64,000 nt of DNA from Corynebacterium lujinxingii (GCF_014490555.1 NZ_CP061032.1:310001-374000), one strand, 5' to 3'; counted from the first letter of the stretch, positions 8,026 to 16,421 are shown. Numbers and translations are program-made. Notes: generated from the letters alone by a model not told the origin.

Positions 8026-8703
8026 ATGTCTGTCGGCGACCTGTCTACCAGCACTCAGAATTACCTCAAGGGCATTTGGGCCCTGTCGGAGTGGTCGGAT
8101 GCGCCGGTGACGTCGTCGTCAGTGGCAAAGCACCTTGGGCTGCGTAAGTCCACAGTGTCGGACGGGGTGCGCAAACTTGGCGAGCAAGGGCTCGTCGCAC
8201 ACAAGCCTTACGGCACGATCGAACTGACCGAACTCGGCCACACGTATGCGGTGGCGATGATCCGCCGCCACCGCCTCATTGAAACGTTTTTGGTGGAAGC
8301 CCTCGGCTACACCTGGGACCAAGTGCACGACGAGGCTGAGAACCTCGAGCACTCTGTAAGTGACTTCATGGTGGAGCGCATCGACGCGTTTCTTGACCAT
8401 CCCACCCGCGACCCCCACGGTGACCCCATCCCCTCAGCCAGCGGGCGTGTTGATGCCCCCGAGGCCGTCCCACTGACCGGCGTGCAGCCGGGGCAGAAGG
8501 CCACGATTGAACGCATTGCCGACGACGACCCGAAACTGCTGCAATTCTTCGACAGTCACGGGCTCGTCGTCGGCGCAACCCTCGAGGTGGGCGAGGGCGC
8601 TCCTTACTCCGGCGCGGTCGCGGTCCGGTTGGCCGGTGCAGCGGAGGCGGTTCCGCTCGGCGAGGAAGCCACAGATTCCGTCTTCGTGCGCGTAGATGCG
8701 TAA
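8026..8703 (+). CDS. DtxR/MntR-family metal-dependent repressor
   Basis: A 225-residue regulator with an N-terminal winged helix (residues about 10-70, VAKHLGLRKSTVSDGVRKLGEQGLV), then the DtxR-type dimerisation and metal domain (AMIRRHRLIETFLVEALGY, DEAENLEHSVSDFMVERIDAFL), and a C-terminal SH3-like domain. The neighbouring metal ABC importer and its Mn-type binding protein suggest an MntR-like Mn sensor. The -10 TAGACT (8013-8018) lies inside the last codons of the mannosyltransferase gene, 7 nt before the ATG, giving a leaderless transcript. The last 100 bp overlap the opposing permease gene. Confidence 0.88.
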   Translation: MSVGDLSTSTQNYLKGIWALSEWSDAPVTSSSVAKHLGLRKSTVSDGVRKLGEQGLVAHKPYGTIELTELGHTYAVAMIRRHRLIETFLVEALGYTWDQVHDEAENLEHSVSDFMVERIDAFLDHPTRDPHGDPIPSASGRVDAPEAVPLTGVQPGQKATIERIADDDPKLLQFFDSHGLVVGATLEVGEGAPYSGAVAVRLAGAAEAVPLGEEATDSVFVRVDA

Positions 8704-9527
8704 CGACGACCGCGCAGCACCCCATGCGGGCCGAACAGATATACCACGGCAAACACCACACCCTGGGCGAGCACAATCATGCCGCCAGAGGCTGTGTCTA
8801 GGTAGTAGGAGCAGTACAACCCCACGATTGCACACGCCGCCGACATGGTCGGGGCGATGATGAGCATTGTGCCGAACTTGTTGGTGAGCAGGTAGGCGGT
8901 CGCACCCGGGATGATCAGCATCGCCACCACCAGGATCACACCCACAGCCTGTAGCGCCACAACGGACGTCAGTGCCAGGAGCGCCAGCAGTGCCGCACCG
9001 AGCAGACGCGGATTCAACCCAATCGCGTGTGCATGGGTGGGATCGAACGCGTAGAGGGTGAAGTCGCGCCGCTTGAGCACCAGCACGCTCAACACGATCG
9101 CTCCCAGGATGGCCACCTGCAGCAGGTCCCCACGGGACACACCAAGCAGATTGCCGAAGATGATGTGGTTCAGATCCGTGTGCGAAGGGGTTACCGAAAT
9201 GAGCACGAGCCCCAGCGCGAACATGGTGGTGAACACAATGCCAATGGCCGCATCCTCCTTCACCCGGGACGTATCGCGCACCAGCCCGATCAGTGCCACC
9301 GCAAGGAACCCGAACACCACCGCGCCGACGGCAAACGGCACGCCCAGAATGTAGGCCAGCACCACGCCGGGCAGGACAGCGTGGCTTACCGCATCGCCCA
9401 TCAGCGACCAGCCAACCAACACCAGCCAGCACGACAACAGCGCGCAGACAATCGACGCCACCAGCGAGGTCGCAAGCGCACGCATCATGAACTCGTACCC
9501 AAACGGCTCCGTAAGCAGCGCAATCAT
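8604..9527 (-). CDS. Metal ABC transporter permease (ZnuB/MntC type)
   Basis: A 307-residue inner-membrane permease of the ABC-3 family with about eight hydrophobic helices, including GDAVSHAVLPGVVLAYILG and ALQAVGVILVVAMLIIPGATAYLL. It forms the channel with the ATPase encoded upstream; ATG overlaps the ATPase stop codon (ATGA). The natural end of the family is near LFGPHGVLRGRR. The last 33 residues (Ser/Thr/Ala-rich) are read from the strand opposite the 3' end of the regulator gene, so the two genes overlap tail to tail for 100 bp. This tail is probably dispensable. Confidence 0.88.
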   Translation of the reverse strand: MIALLTEPFGYEFMMRALATSLVASIVCALLSCWLVLVGWSLMGDAVSHAVLPGVVLAYILGVPFAVGAVVFGFLAVALIGLVRDTSRVKEDAAIGIVFTTMFALGLVLISVTPSHTDLNHIIFGNLLGVSRGDLLQVAILGAIVLSVLVLKRRDFTLYAFDPTHAHAIGLNPRLLGAALLALLALTSVVALQAVGVILVVAMLIIPGATAYLLTNKFGTMLIIAPTMSAACAIVGLYCSYYLDTASGGMIVLAQGVVFAVVYLFGPHGVLRGRRYASTRTKTESVASSPSGTASAAPANRTATAPE

Positions 9528-10249
9528 GCTGACACCCCCATACCGAAGCCCTGTACCAAATTGTCCGGCTCTAACACCACTTCAGTCGGGGCGTGCATCA
9601 ACACCCGGCGGTTCAACAGCACTGTCTCCGGCGCGAGCTGGGGCAAGGCAACCAGGTCGTGCGTCACCACAAAAATAGTGGTGCCTTCTGCCGCGAGGTC
9701 ACGCAGCAGCTCAGTGATGGTGGCCTCGGAGTGTTTGTCCACGCCGGCGAAGGGTTCGTCGAGAAGCATGATGCTCGCACCCTGAGCGATACCGCGGGCG
9801 ATGAAGGCACGCTTCTTCTGGCCACCCGAAAGCTGACCGATCTGGCGGTCTGCGAACGACTCAAGGTGGGTGCGCTCAAGCGCGCGATCCACAGCCGCAA
9901 TGTCCTCCGCACGCGCGTGGCGGGTAAAGCCCATGTGGCCGTAGCGGCCCATCATGACCACATCACGCACTGTGACCGGGAACTGCCAGTCCACTTCCTC
10001 GCTCTGCGGGACGTAGCCCAACACCTGCGTCTTGCGAGCACGCAGAGGGTCGATGCCGTTGATACGAACCGTGCCGCGATCCGGCTTGACCAACCCCATG
10101 ATCGCCTTGAGTAGCGTGGATTTGCCCGCGCCGTTCATCCCGATCAGCCCACAGATACGGCCTGGTTGGACGCTCAAAGTTGCGCCGTCGAGCGCGACGA
10201 CGTCGCCGTAGCGCACCGCAACATCGTCAACCGCGATTGCGGGGATCAC
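9524..10249 (-). CDS. Metal ABC transporter ATPase
   Basis: A 241-residue nucleotide-binding subunit with Walker A GMNGAGKST (near residue 37), Q-loop near YVPQSEEVDW, signature LSGGQKKR, Walker B IMLLDEPFAGVD and the H-loop VVTHD. It powers uptake through the permease encoded next. The start is GTG at 10249, overlapping the stop of the binding-protein gene (GTGA), and its own stop overlaps the permease ATG. The three genes are therefore one tightly coupled operon. Confidence 0.92.
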   Translation of the reverse strand: MIPAIAVDDVAVRYGDVVALDGATLSVQPGRICGLIGMNGAGKSTLLKAIMGLVKPDRGTVRINGIDPLRARKTQVLGYVPQSEEVDWQFPVTVRDVVMMGRYGHMGFTRHARAEDIAAVDRALERTHLESFADRQIGQLSGGQKKRAFIARGIAQGASIMLLDEPFAGVDKHSEATITELLRDLAAEGTTIFVVTHDLVALPQLAPETVLLNRRVLMHAPTEVVLEPDNLVQGFGMGVSA

Positions 10250-11169
10250 TGCTTGCCCCCGTTCAAACCGTCGATGATCACCTTCGTGTCGTGGCGAATC
10301 AGATCCAGGTAGGTCGGCACCGGACCGTTTTCCTCAGAAAGCGAATCGACGTAGAGGGTGCCGCCGTACTCCGCGCCGGTGGCCTTCACGACCTGCATCA
10401 TCGGCGCGTTAGAGACCGTGGATTCACAGAACACAGACGGGACGTTGTTTTCCTTCACAAACTCGATCGCGCCGGCGATCTGCTGCGGGGTAGCTTCCTG
10501 CTCAGCATTGACCGGCCAGATGTAGCGCTCGGTCAACTTCGCGTCGCGAGCCAGATAGGAGAACGCACCTTCGCAGGTGACCAAGGCGCGCTGCTTGTCG
10601 GGGACAGCGGCGAGCTTGGTTTCCAGCTCGTCTTGCACAGCCTGCAGTTCCTGCTTGTATGTTTCGCCGTTGGCCTTGAAATCCGCGGCGTGCTCGGGGT
10701 CGAGTTCGCTGAACGCGTCGACGATGTTGTCCACGTACTTCTGCACGTTCACCGGGCTCATCCACGCGTGCGGGTTGGGCTTGCCGGCGTAGGCGTCCTC
10801 GGCGATGTCGATCGGGTCGACACCTTCGCTGACCACGACGTGGGGCACGTCCAGGTCGGCGACGAACTGGGCGAACCAGTTCTCCAGGTTCATGCCGTTA
10901 TCCAAAATCAGGTCCGCATCGGCGGCGCGGGAAATGTCGCCGGGGGTGGGCTCGTAGCCGTGGATCTCCGCACCCGGCTTGGTGATGGACTCCACCTGGA
11001 GGTGATCGCCAGCAACATTCGCAGCGATGTCTTGGATCACCGTGAACGTTGTGAGCACAACAGGGGTGTCCGAGCTGCCTGCTGCGTCCGTGCTTTCTTC
11101 AGAGCAGCTCGCCAGGCCGAGGGAGAGAGCAGCCGTAGCGACGAGCGCAAGCACCTTGGTTTTCATCAT
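10246..11169 (-). CDS. Mn/Fe-type metal-binding lipoprotein of ABC importer
   Basis: A 307-residue cluster A-I substrate-binding protein. A signal peptide ends in the lipobox LASC (Cys 22). Likely metal ligands are His 70 (AEIHGYEP), His in NPHAWMSP, Glu in VTCEGAFSYL and Asp in LYVDSLSEENG. The glutamate in the third position and the absence of a His-rich loop fit the manganese/iron subgroup (PsaA/MntA-like) rather than zinc binders. This is inferred from family knowledge. AGGAAC precedes ATGATG. It is the first gene of the importer operon, with an inverted-repeat operator candidate 70 bp upstream. Confidence 0.88.
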   Translation of the reverse strand: MMKTKVLALVATAALSLGLASCSEESTDAAGSSDTPVVLTTFTVIQDIAANVAGDHLQVESITKPGAEIHGYEPTPGDISRAADADLILDNGMNLENWFAQFVADLDVPHVVVSEGVDPIDIAEDAYAGKPNPHAWMSPVNVQKYVDNIVDAFSELDPEHAADFKANGETYKQELQAVQDELETKLAAVPDKQRALVTCEGAFSYLARDAKLTERYIWPVNAEQEATPQQIAGAIEFVKENNVPSVFCESTVSNAPMMQVVKATGAEYGGTLYVDSLSEENGPVPTYLDLIRHDTKVIIDGLNGGKQ

Positions 11170-11238
11170 GTGGTTCCTTTGCGTTGGGGAATCGGGAGAA
11201 GGAGCACACTACCCGCGTGTCCATGTTGGCGAATAATA

Positions 11239-11258
11239 AAGTTCGTGTCACCGAACTT
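11239..11258. promoter_or_regulatory. Inverted repeat, candidate MntR/DtxR-family operator
   Basis: AAGTTCG and CGAACTT flank a 6-nt spacer (GTTC-N8-GAAC). On the minus strand an AT-rich -10-like TATTAT lies right beside it, so a bound repressor would block the importer promoter. GTTC-N8-GAAC resembles the corynebacterial MntR box layout as I recall it. Confidence 0.6.
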
Positions 11259-11303
11259 GCAACTGGGGCATGGCCGTACAGCCTACTTTTGTGGGTGGCG
11301 AAG

Positions 11304-11317
11304 TAGACTTGCCCACC
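11304..11317 (+). promoter_or_regulatory. Leaderless promoter of menG
   Basis: TAGACT (11304-11309), 8 nt, then ATG at 11318. This selects MAKADLEKK as the N-terminus over an upstream in-frame start. Confidence 0.6.
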
Positions 11318-12007
11318 ATGGCCAAGGCGGATCTGGAGAAAAAGCCCTTCGACGTTGCCGGAATGTTCGACGACGTCGGAAAGAACTACGACAAGACCAA
11401 CACCGTGTTGTCGTTCGGGCTGGACAAATACTGGCGACGACGCACCCGCGAACGCCTCGAACTCAAACCAGGGGAGAAGGTGCTCGACCTCGCCGCAGGC
11501 ACCGCCGTATCCACCGTCGAACTGGGCAAATCTGGCGCGTGGGTTGTGGCGTGCGACTTCTCCCAGGGCATGCTTGCCGCCGGTAAGGACCGCGACGTAC
11601 CCAAGGTGGTTGGCGACGCGATGTATCTCCCGTTTGCCGACAACACCTTCGACGCGGTGACCATCTCCTACGGCCTGCGCAACGTGCACGACTTCGAGGC
11701 CGGCCTGCGTGAAATGGCGCGTGTGACCAAGCCTGGCGGGCGCCTGGCAGTCAACGAGTTCTCCACCCCCGTCATCCCCGGTTTCCGCACCCTGTACAAG
11801 GAATACCTGCCACGTGCCGTGCCGGCGCTGGCAAAGGTGTTTTCCTCCAACGCGGAGGCCTACGAATACCTCGCCGAATCCATCCGCGCATGGCCCAACC
11901 AGGAGGAGCTCGCCGCGGCGATCAACGCCAACGGTTGGGAAAACGCCGGCTGGCAGGATCTGACCGCCGGCATCGTGGCGCTGCACAGCGCGGTTAAGCC
12001 CGCTTAG
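11318..12007 (+). CDS. menG: Demethylmenaquinone methyltransferase
   Basis: A UbiE/MenG-family SAM-dependent methyltransferase of 229 residues that makes menaquinone from demethylmenaquinone. It starts with the family signature FDVAGMFDDVGKNYDKTNTVLSFG. SAM-binding follows in VLDLAAGTAVSTVELGKSG and VACDFSQGML, and the post-motif region has TISYGLRNVHDFEAGLREMARVTKPGG. Its stop codon overlaps the opposing reductase gene stop by three bases (12004-12007), so the two genes end in each other with no terminator between. Confidence 0.95.
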   Translation: MAKADLEKKPFDVAGMFDDVGKNYDKTNTVLSFGLDKYWRRRTRERLELKPGEKVLDLAAGTAVSTVELGKSGAWVVACDFSQGMLAAGKDRDVPKVVGDAMYLPFADNTFDAVTISYGLRNVHDFEAGLREMARVTKPGGRLAVNEFSTPVIPGFRTLYKEYLPRAVPALAKVFSSNAEAYEYLAESIRAWPNQEELAAAINANGWENAGWQDLTAGIVALHSAVKPA

Positions 12008-13215
12008 GCCACATCCCACAGCGGTGCCTGTTTCGGCACCGCACGGCCCGCGGCGCGCCAGGCGCGTGCGACGAGGTCGCGGTCGCTGTCAAGCACAAGG
12101 TTGCCCATCAGCCGTGCCGCGGCCGGCATGAGGTAGCGCCCGCCGATGCCGCGCAGCGCGACCGGGCCGGCCAGCGGCAGAAACTGCGGGTAGGTCAGCA
12201 GCCGTGCCAGGGTGCGCGCAAGCGTGAACGCCTCGCCGTAGTGCTCGCGCAGAAGCGCCGGCCACGCTAAGGTCAGGTCCTTTTCTGCGGCGATGAGCTC
12301 GACGGCGAGCACGGCGGTTTCCAGCCCGTAGTCGATGCCCTCGCCGTTGAGCGGGTTCACGCACGCGGCGGCGTCGCCGATCAGCGCCCAGTTCGGCCCC
12401 GCGACGTTCGATACCGCCCCGCCCATCGGCAGCAGCGCCGACGTCACGTGCTGCTCGGGCCCGAGCCCCCACGCGTCGCGCTGCTGGGCGGCGTACTCGG
12501 CGAGCAACTTCTTGGTGTTCACCTTCGCCGGGCGTTTGTCCGTGGAGAGTGCGCCGCAGCCGAGGTTCACCGTGCCGTCGCCAAGCGGGAAGATCCAGCC
12601 GTAACCCGGTTGAATCGCACCTTCGGCGTCGCGCAGCTCCACGTGCGAATGCATCCACGGCTCCGATGAAAACGGCGAGTCGCAGTACGAGCGCGCCGCG
12701 ATGCCGAACACCTCGCCCTTGTGCCATTTCCGGCCCAACAGTTTGCCGAAGGGGGAGCGCACCCCGTCGGCCACCACGACCCACCTCGCGCGCACCGCGC
12801 CCTGGTCGGTCTCCACCGCGGAGATCGAGCCGCGGTCGAACTGCACGCCGGTGGCGGCGCAGTGTTGGCGGACGGTGGCGCCGGCGGCGCGTGCGTCGTC
12901 GACAAGCATCGCGTCGAACACCGCACGCGGCGACGCGGAGCCCTCCCCGCGCGGCCAAGGCGCCTCGACGTGGCCGCCGTAGCCGTGCAGTTTCAGCCCC
13001 TTGTTGCGGTAGGCAGGCACCTCCAAATCGAGCGCGCGCAGCGTCTCCACGGCGCGCGGGGTCAGTCCGTCGCCGCAGGTTTTGTCGCGGTTGGGGGACT
13101 GAGCGTCGAGAAGCAATGTGTCCAAACCGGCGCGCTGGGCGGCGATCGCGGCGGCCGAACCGGCGGGGCCTGCGCCCACAACGACGAGGTCGAAATACTC
13201 ACTCACCCCGCACAT
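12004..13215 (-). CDS. menJ: FAD-dependent geranylgeranyl reductase-family protein (MenJ-like)
   Basis: A 403-residue flavoprotein with the N-terminal dinucleotide fold VVVGAGPAGSAAAIAAQRAG, the motif TCGDGLTPRAV, and the C-terminal FAD contact ALIGDAAACVNPLNGEGIDYGLETA. Between menG and a polyprenyl synthase gene in mycobacteria and corynebacteria, this protein is the MenJ-type enzyme that saturates one isoprene unit of the menaquinone tail; the role here is inferred from that. Start ATG 13215 gives MCGVSEYF; a GTG at 13206 (VSEYF) is an alternative. Motif copies lie at 12895 and, degenerate, near 13103. Confidence 0.85.
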   Translation of the reverse strand: MCGVSEYFDLVVVGAGPAGSAAAIAAQRAGLDTLLLDAQSPNRDKTCGDGLTPRAVETLRALDLEVPAYRNKGLKLHGYGGHVEAPWPRGEGSASPRAVFDAMLVDDARAAGATVRQHCAATGVQFDRGSISAVETDQGAVRARWVVVADGVRSPFGKLLGRKWHKGEVFGIAARSYCDSPFSSEPWMHSHVELRDAEGAIQPGYGWIFPLGDGTVNLGCGALSTDKRPAKVNTKKLLAEYAAQQRDAWGLGPEQHVTSALLPMGGAVSNVAGPNWALIGDAAACVNPLNGEGIDYGLETAVLAVELIAAEKDLTLAWPALLREHYGEAFTLARTLARLLTYPQFLPLAGPVALRGIGGRYLMPAAARLMGNLVLDSDRDLVARAWRAAGRAVPKQAPLWDVA

Positions 13216-13310
13216 TGTGCCAGCGCCACCCGCTGCTGCAGAGGGCAGGTGTCTTGGGCTACGGTTAGTGCGTTATCCATGTGCCCCTCCAACCTGCAAG
13301 GACGTTATAG

Positions 13311-14327
13311 ATGACGTACGGCACCACCCCGTCACCGCGCCACGGATTCAAGCTGGACCTTGGCGACGACGCACTCAACGCCCGGCTCAACTCCGGGCTG
13401 GAGGCGGTGGAGGACCTGCTGATGGCGGAACTCTCGCGCGGCGAGAAGTTCCTCACCGACAAAGTCACACACCTCGCCGAAGCCGGTGGCAAGCGCTTCC
13501 GGCCCATGATGGCGCTGCTGTGCAGCGAATTCGGGCCCGACCCGCGCGCAGAGAACGTGATCCGCGGCGCGACCGTGACCGAAATGGTGCACCTGGCCAC
13601 GCTCTACCACGACGACGTGATGGACGAAGCCGAGCGCCGCCGCGGCGTCGAATCCGCCAACGCGCGCTGGACGAACACCGTGGCCATCTTGGCCGGAGAC
13701 ATCTTGTTCGCCCACGCTTCGCGGCTGATGAGCCGCATGGACTTGGACACCGTGGCGCATTTCGCCGACACCTTCGAGGAGCTGGTCACCGGCCAGATGC
13801 GCGAAACCGTCGGCGCGGAAGGTTCCGACCCGGTGGAGCACTACCTGAAGGTCATCGACGAGAAAACCGGCGTGCTCATCGCGTCCGCTGCCTACCTGGG
13901 CGCGCGGCATTCCGGCGCGTCCGACGAGGTGGTCCAGCGTTGCGCGCGGATCGGCGACGCGGTGGGCATGGTCTTCCAGATCGTCGACGACATCATCGAC
14001 ATCTTCTCCGACCCCGATCAATCCGGAAAGACCCCCGGCACCGACCTTCGCGAAGGCGTGTTTACCCTGCCCGTGCTGTACGCGCTCGAGGAGGACTCCC
14101 CAGCCGGCGAGGCGCTTCGCGGCCTGCTCACGGGCCCGCTTACCGACGACACCGACGTCGACCGTGCCCTCGACCTGCTCAGCCAGACGCGCGGGCGCGA
14201 GCGCGCGCTCGAGACCGCACGCGGCTACCTGGCAACCGTCGAGCGCGAACTCGACGCGCTGCCGGACATCCCCGCTCGCGAGGCCCTGCGCACCATGACC
14301 CGCCTGACCGTCGATCGTGTGGGATAA
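13311..14327 (+). CDS. Polyprenyl diphosphate synthase
   Basis: A trans-prenyl chain elongase of 338 residues that supplies the menaquinone side chain. It has both aspartate-rich motifs: the first as LYHDDVMDEAERRRG (near residue 100) and the second as FQIVDDIIDIFSD (near residue 225), plus GGKRFRPMMALL. Residues before the first Asp motif (ATLYHDD) are of the long-chain type, but chain length cannot be fixed by reading. AAGGA lies about 8 nt before the ATG. It closes the menG-menJ neighbourhood, with tRNA-Tyr following after 64 bp. Confidence 0.9.
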   Translation: MTYGTTPSPRHGFKLDLGDDALNARLNSGLEAVEDLLMAELSRGEKFLTDKVTHLAEAGGKRFRPMMALLCSEFGPDPRAENVIRGATVTEMVHLATLYHDDVMDEAERRRGVESANARWTNTVAILAGDILFAHASRLMSRMDLDTVAHFADTFEELVTGQMRETVGAEGSDPVEHYLKVIDEKTGVLIASAAYLGARHSGASDEVVQRCARIGDAVGMVFQIVDDIIDIFSDPDQSGKTPGTDLREGVFTLPVLYALEEDSPAGEALRGLLTGPLTDDTDVDRALDLLSQTRGRERALETARGYLATVERELDALPDIPAREALRTMTRLTVDRVG

Positions 14328-14336
14328 CCTGCCGAT

Positions 14337-14367
14337 TTGCTTTGAATGCGGTGCGGTGTTGTAGAGT
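14337..14367 (+). promoter_or_regulatory. Promoter of tRNA-Tyr
   Basis: TTGCTT (14337-14342), a 19-nt spacer and TAGAGT (14362-14367), 24 nt before the mature tRNA. Confidence 0.5.
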
Positions 14368-14391
14368 AAATCCCGCACTTTGAACGTGCGC

Positions 14392-14474
14392 GCCAGGTTG
14401 CCCGAGCGGCCAAAGGGAGCGGACTGTAAATCCGCCGGCATTCGCCTTCAGAAGTTCGAATCTTCTACCTGGCA
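14392..14474 (+). tRNA. tRNA-Tyr (GTA)
   Basis: Acceptor GCCAGGT pairs with ACCTGGC (14467-14473). The anticodon stem GCGGA/TCCGC encloses loop CTGTAAA, with GTA at 14426-14428. A long variable arm marks it as class II. CCA is not encoded. Confidence 0.95.
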
Positions 14475-14480
14475 CAGACG

Positions 14481-14516
14481 AACCCCGTCGATTCCACACC
14501 GGAATGGGCGGGGTTT
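14481..14516 (+). terminator. Terminator after tRNA-Tyr
   Basis: ACCCCG pairs with CGGGGT, with inner ATTCC/GGAAT pairing, followed by TTTT. Confidence 0.85.
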
Positions 14517-14565
14517 TGCCGTTGCCGGATGCCTGGTGCGGGGTGTTGTGTTTCGGGGCGTTGTA

Positions 14566-14578
14566 GTCGTCGTTAAGC
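14566..14578 (+). repeat. Intergenic dispersed motif copy
   Basis: GTCGTCGTTAAGC, 50 nt after the tRNA-Tyr terminator and upstream of the tRNA-Thr promoter. Confidence 0.85.
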
Positions 14579-14608
14579 ACTCGCGAAAAGCGGTATCAAC
14601 CAGGCGAT

Positions 14609-14638
14609 TTGTGTTTATAAACGCGATCGGGTTAATCT
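14609..14638 (+). promoter_or_regulatory. Probable promoter of the tRNA-Thr-Met cluster
   Basis: TTGTGT (14609-14614), 18 nt, TAATCT (14633-14638). The first tRNA starts at 14699. Confidence 0.45.
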
Positions 14639-14698
14639 TCTCAAGGCTTCAACGGAGCGGGTCAGAGCGAAAGCGAAGATCCACAACAACGAGGCTGT

Positions 14699-14771
14699 GC
14701 CCCCTTAGCTCAGTCGGCAGAGCGTTTCCATGGTAAGGAAAAGGTCGACAGTTCGATTCTGTCAGGGGGCT
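14699..14771 (+). tRNA. tRNA-Thr (GGT)
   Basis: Acceptor GCCCCCT/AGGGGGC, anticodon stem TTTCC/GGAAA, loop ATGGTAA with anticodon GGT. CCA is not encoded. Confidence 0.94.
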
Positions 14772-14796
14772 CTGTTGTTTGCTTAGGCAAACACAT

Positions 14797-14868
14797 GGCG
14801 GTGTAGCTCAGTGGTAGAGCAAGCGACTCATAATCGCTGTGTCGAGAGTTCAATTCTCTCCATCGCTA
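14797..14868 (+). tRNA. tRNA-Met (CAT)
   Basis: Acceptor GGCGGTG/CATCGCT with two G-T pairs, anticodon stem AGCGA/TCGCT, loop CTCATAA with CAT. It looks like elongator Met; a CAT tRNA-Ile modified at position 34 cannot be excluded by eye. Confidence 0.88.
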
Positions 14869-14934
14869 CTCACCTCAAACGGGGACCGCAAGGGCCCGTG
14901 GTAGGGTTAGGCGCACTGCGTACCGCGGTGCCCT

Positions 14935-15010
14935 AGGGGCGTGGCGCAATTGGTAGCGCAACGGTCTCCAAAACCGTAGGTTGCAGGTTCGAGTCCTGTC
15001 GCCCCTGCCA
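14935..15010 (+). tRNA. tRNA-Trp (CCA)
   Basis: Acceptor AGGGGCG/CGCCCCT, anticodon stem ACGGT/ACCGT, loop CTCCAAA with anticodon CCA. It encodes its 3' CCA and lies 21 nt before secE, a classic arrangement. Confidence 0.95.
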
Positions 15011-15031
15011 AATCAACGTGGAGGAGTTTTC

Positions 15032-15349
15032 GTGACTAACCCCAACGGCCAGAACCCGGCACAGCCGACCGGAAAGCGTCAGCTGCGCGGGGTTTCACCC
15101 GTATCCTCCGAGGGGTACGAAGCGAAGCGCACCCCCGCCCAGACCGACGCAGACGACGAAAAGTCCGGCAACATCACCGCCTTCCCGGGCGAAGTCGTCT
15201 CCGAGATGGGCAAAGTCATCTGGCCGACCGGCAAGCAGATGCTCAACTACACGCTCATCGTCTTCGCGTTCCTGATCATCCTCACCATCTTCGTGTGGGG
15301 TACCGACGCGCTGGCCTCCATAGCGATTCGCTGGATCCTCATCCGGTAA
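15032..15349 (+). CDS. secE: Preprotein translocase subunit SecE
   Basis: A 105-residue protein with a hydrophilic N-terminal extension and the SecE core near residues 50-100: EMGKVIWPTGKQMLNYTLIVF followed by one membrane helix. It clamps SecY in the Sec translocon. The GTG at 15032 is preceded by GGAGG at 5-8 nt spacing, while the open frame extends back into tRNA-Trp and cannot start there. A strong terminator separates it from nusG. Confidence 0.95.
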   Translation: MTNPNGQNPAQPTGKRQLRGVSPVSSEGYEAKRTPAQTDADDEKSGNITAFPGEVVSEMGKVIWPTGKQMLNYTLIVFAFLIILTIFVWGTDALASIAIRWILIR

Positions 15350-15371
15350 GTACAATTTCACGCGTAACGTT

Positions 15372-15411
15372 TCCCGCCGCCTCGGACACCGAGGAAGGCG
15401 GGATACTTTTT
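15372..15411 (+). terminator. Terminator/attenuator between secE and nusG
   Basis: TCCCGCC pairs with GGCGGGA, inner CCTCGG/CCGAGG, then a T-run (15407-15411). nusG therefore needs read-through or its own promoter. Confidence 0.8.
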
Positions 15412-15460
15412 GCCCCGGTACCCTGGGGCGCAGAATTTTTACCCGCGTGAGGAGATAGAC

Positions 15461-16399
15461 ATGACTGAGGCGAACAAAGACGTCACCGGCGCAATCGAGA
15501 ACAACGAGCAGGAAATGATCGACGAGGGCGCCCCCGTGCAGCCGTCCACCGACCCGGCACTCAACGGCGGCGACGACGACCCGGCCGGCAAAGAGGGCGG
15601 TGACTCCTCCGACGAGGAGACTGACAGTAGCGCCTCCTACGCTTCCGAACTTCCCGAGGAGCCGGTCCAGGAGACCGACCTCGACATCGCAGCAGAGGCG
15701 GAGAACGCGGCTGAAGGTAACGAGGGTGCCGAGAACGCCGAAGCCGACGACGACGGCGAGTACCGCCGCCGCCTGCGCGAGTACACCCGCGAGCTGAAGA
15801 AGCAGCCGGGCGACTGGTACATCATCCAGTCCTACTCGGGCTACGAGAACAAGGTGAAGACCAACCTCGAGATGCGCTCCCAGACCCTCGAGGTGGAAGA
15901 CTCCATCTACGAAGTTGTCGTGCCGATCGAGCAGGCGCTGGAGAAGAACAAGGACGGCAAGAACAAGCTGGTCAAGCGCAAGCTGCTGCCGGGTTACGTG
16001 CTGGTGCGCATGGACATGAACGATGCCGCCTGGTCGGTGGTCCGCGAGACCCCGGGTGTGACGTCGTTCGTCGGCAACGAGGGCAACGCGACCCCGGTCA
16101 AGCACCGCGACGTGGCGAAGTTCCTGCTGCCTAAGTCCGCCGCCACGGGCACCAAGCCGGAGGTCAACGCCGACGGCGAGACCGTCGTGGCGATGCCGGA
16201 GGAGGACACCCCGAAGCAGGTCGCGCACGATTACAAGGTCGGCGAGGCCGTCACCATCCTGTCCGGCGCGCTGGCGTCCGTGTCCGCGACGATCAACGCG
16301 ATCGACCCGGAGACCGGCAAGATCGAGGCACTCGTGTCCATCTTCGGCCGCGAGACCCCGGTGGAGCTGACCGCCGACCAGATCGAACGGATCATGTAG
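15461..16399 (+). CDS. nusG: Transcription termination/antitermination factor NusG
   Basis: A 312-residue NusG with a long acidic N-terminal extension (about 110 residues), usual in actinobacteria. The NGN domain follows (DWYIIQSYSGYENKVKTNLEMR, LLPGYVLVRMDMND, WSVVRETPGVTSFVG), and then a C-terminal KOW domain (YKVGEAVTILSG...). NusG binds RNA polymerase and couples it with Rho or ribosomes. ATG 15461 has GAGGAG about 7 nt upstream. The KOW loop reads GALASVSATI instead of the common GPF-G form. Confidence 0.95.
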   Translation: MTEANKDVTGAIENNEQEMIDEGAPVQPSTDPALNGGDDDPAGKEGGDSSDEETDSSASYASELPEEPVQETDLDIAAEAENAAEGNEGAENAEADDDGEYRRRLREYTRELKKQPGDWYIIQSYSGYENKVKTNLEMRSQTLEVEDSIYEVVVPIEQALEKNKDGKNKLVKRKLLPGYVLVRMDMNDAAWSVVRETPGVTSFVGNEGNATPVKHRDVAKFLLPKSAATGTKPEVNADGETVVAMPEEDTPKQVAHDYKVGEAVTILSGALASVSATINAIDPETGKIEALVSIFGRETPVELTADQIERIM

Positions 16400-16408
16400 G
16401 AGCTTTTT

Positions 16409-16421
16409 GCTTCTCGACGAC
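16409..16421 (-). repeat. Dispersed motif copy after nusG
   Basis: GCTTCTCGACGAC begins 9 nt after the nusG stop codon, before the terminator at 16441, and is preceded by GAGCTTTTT. Confidence 0.85.
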
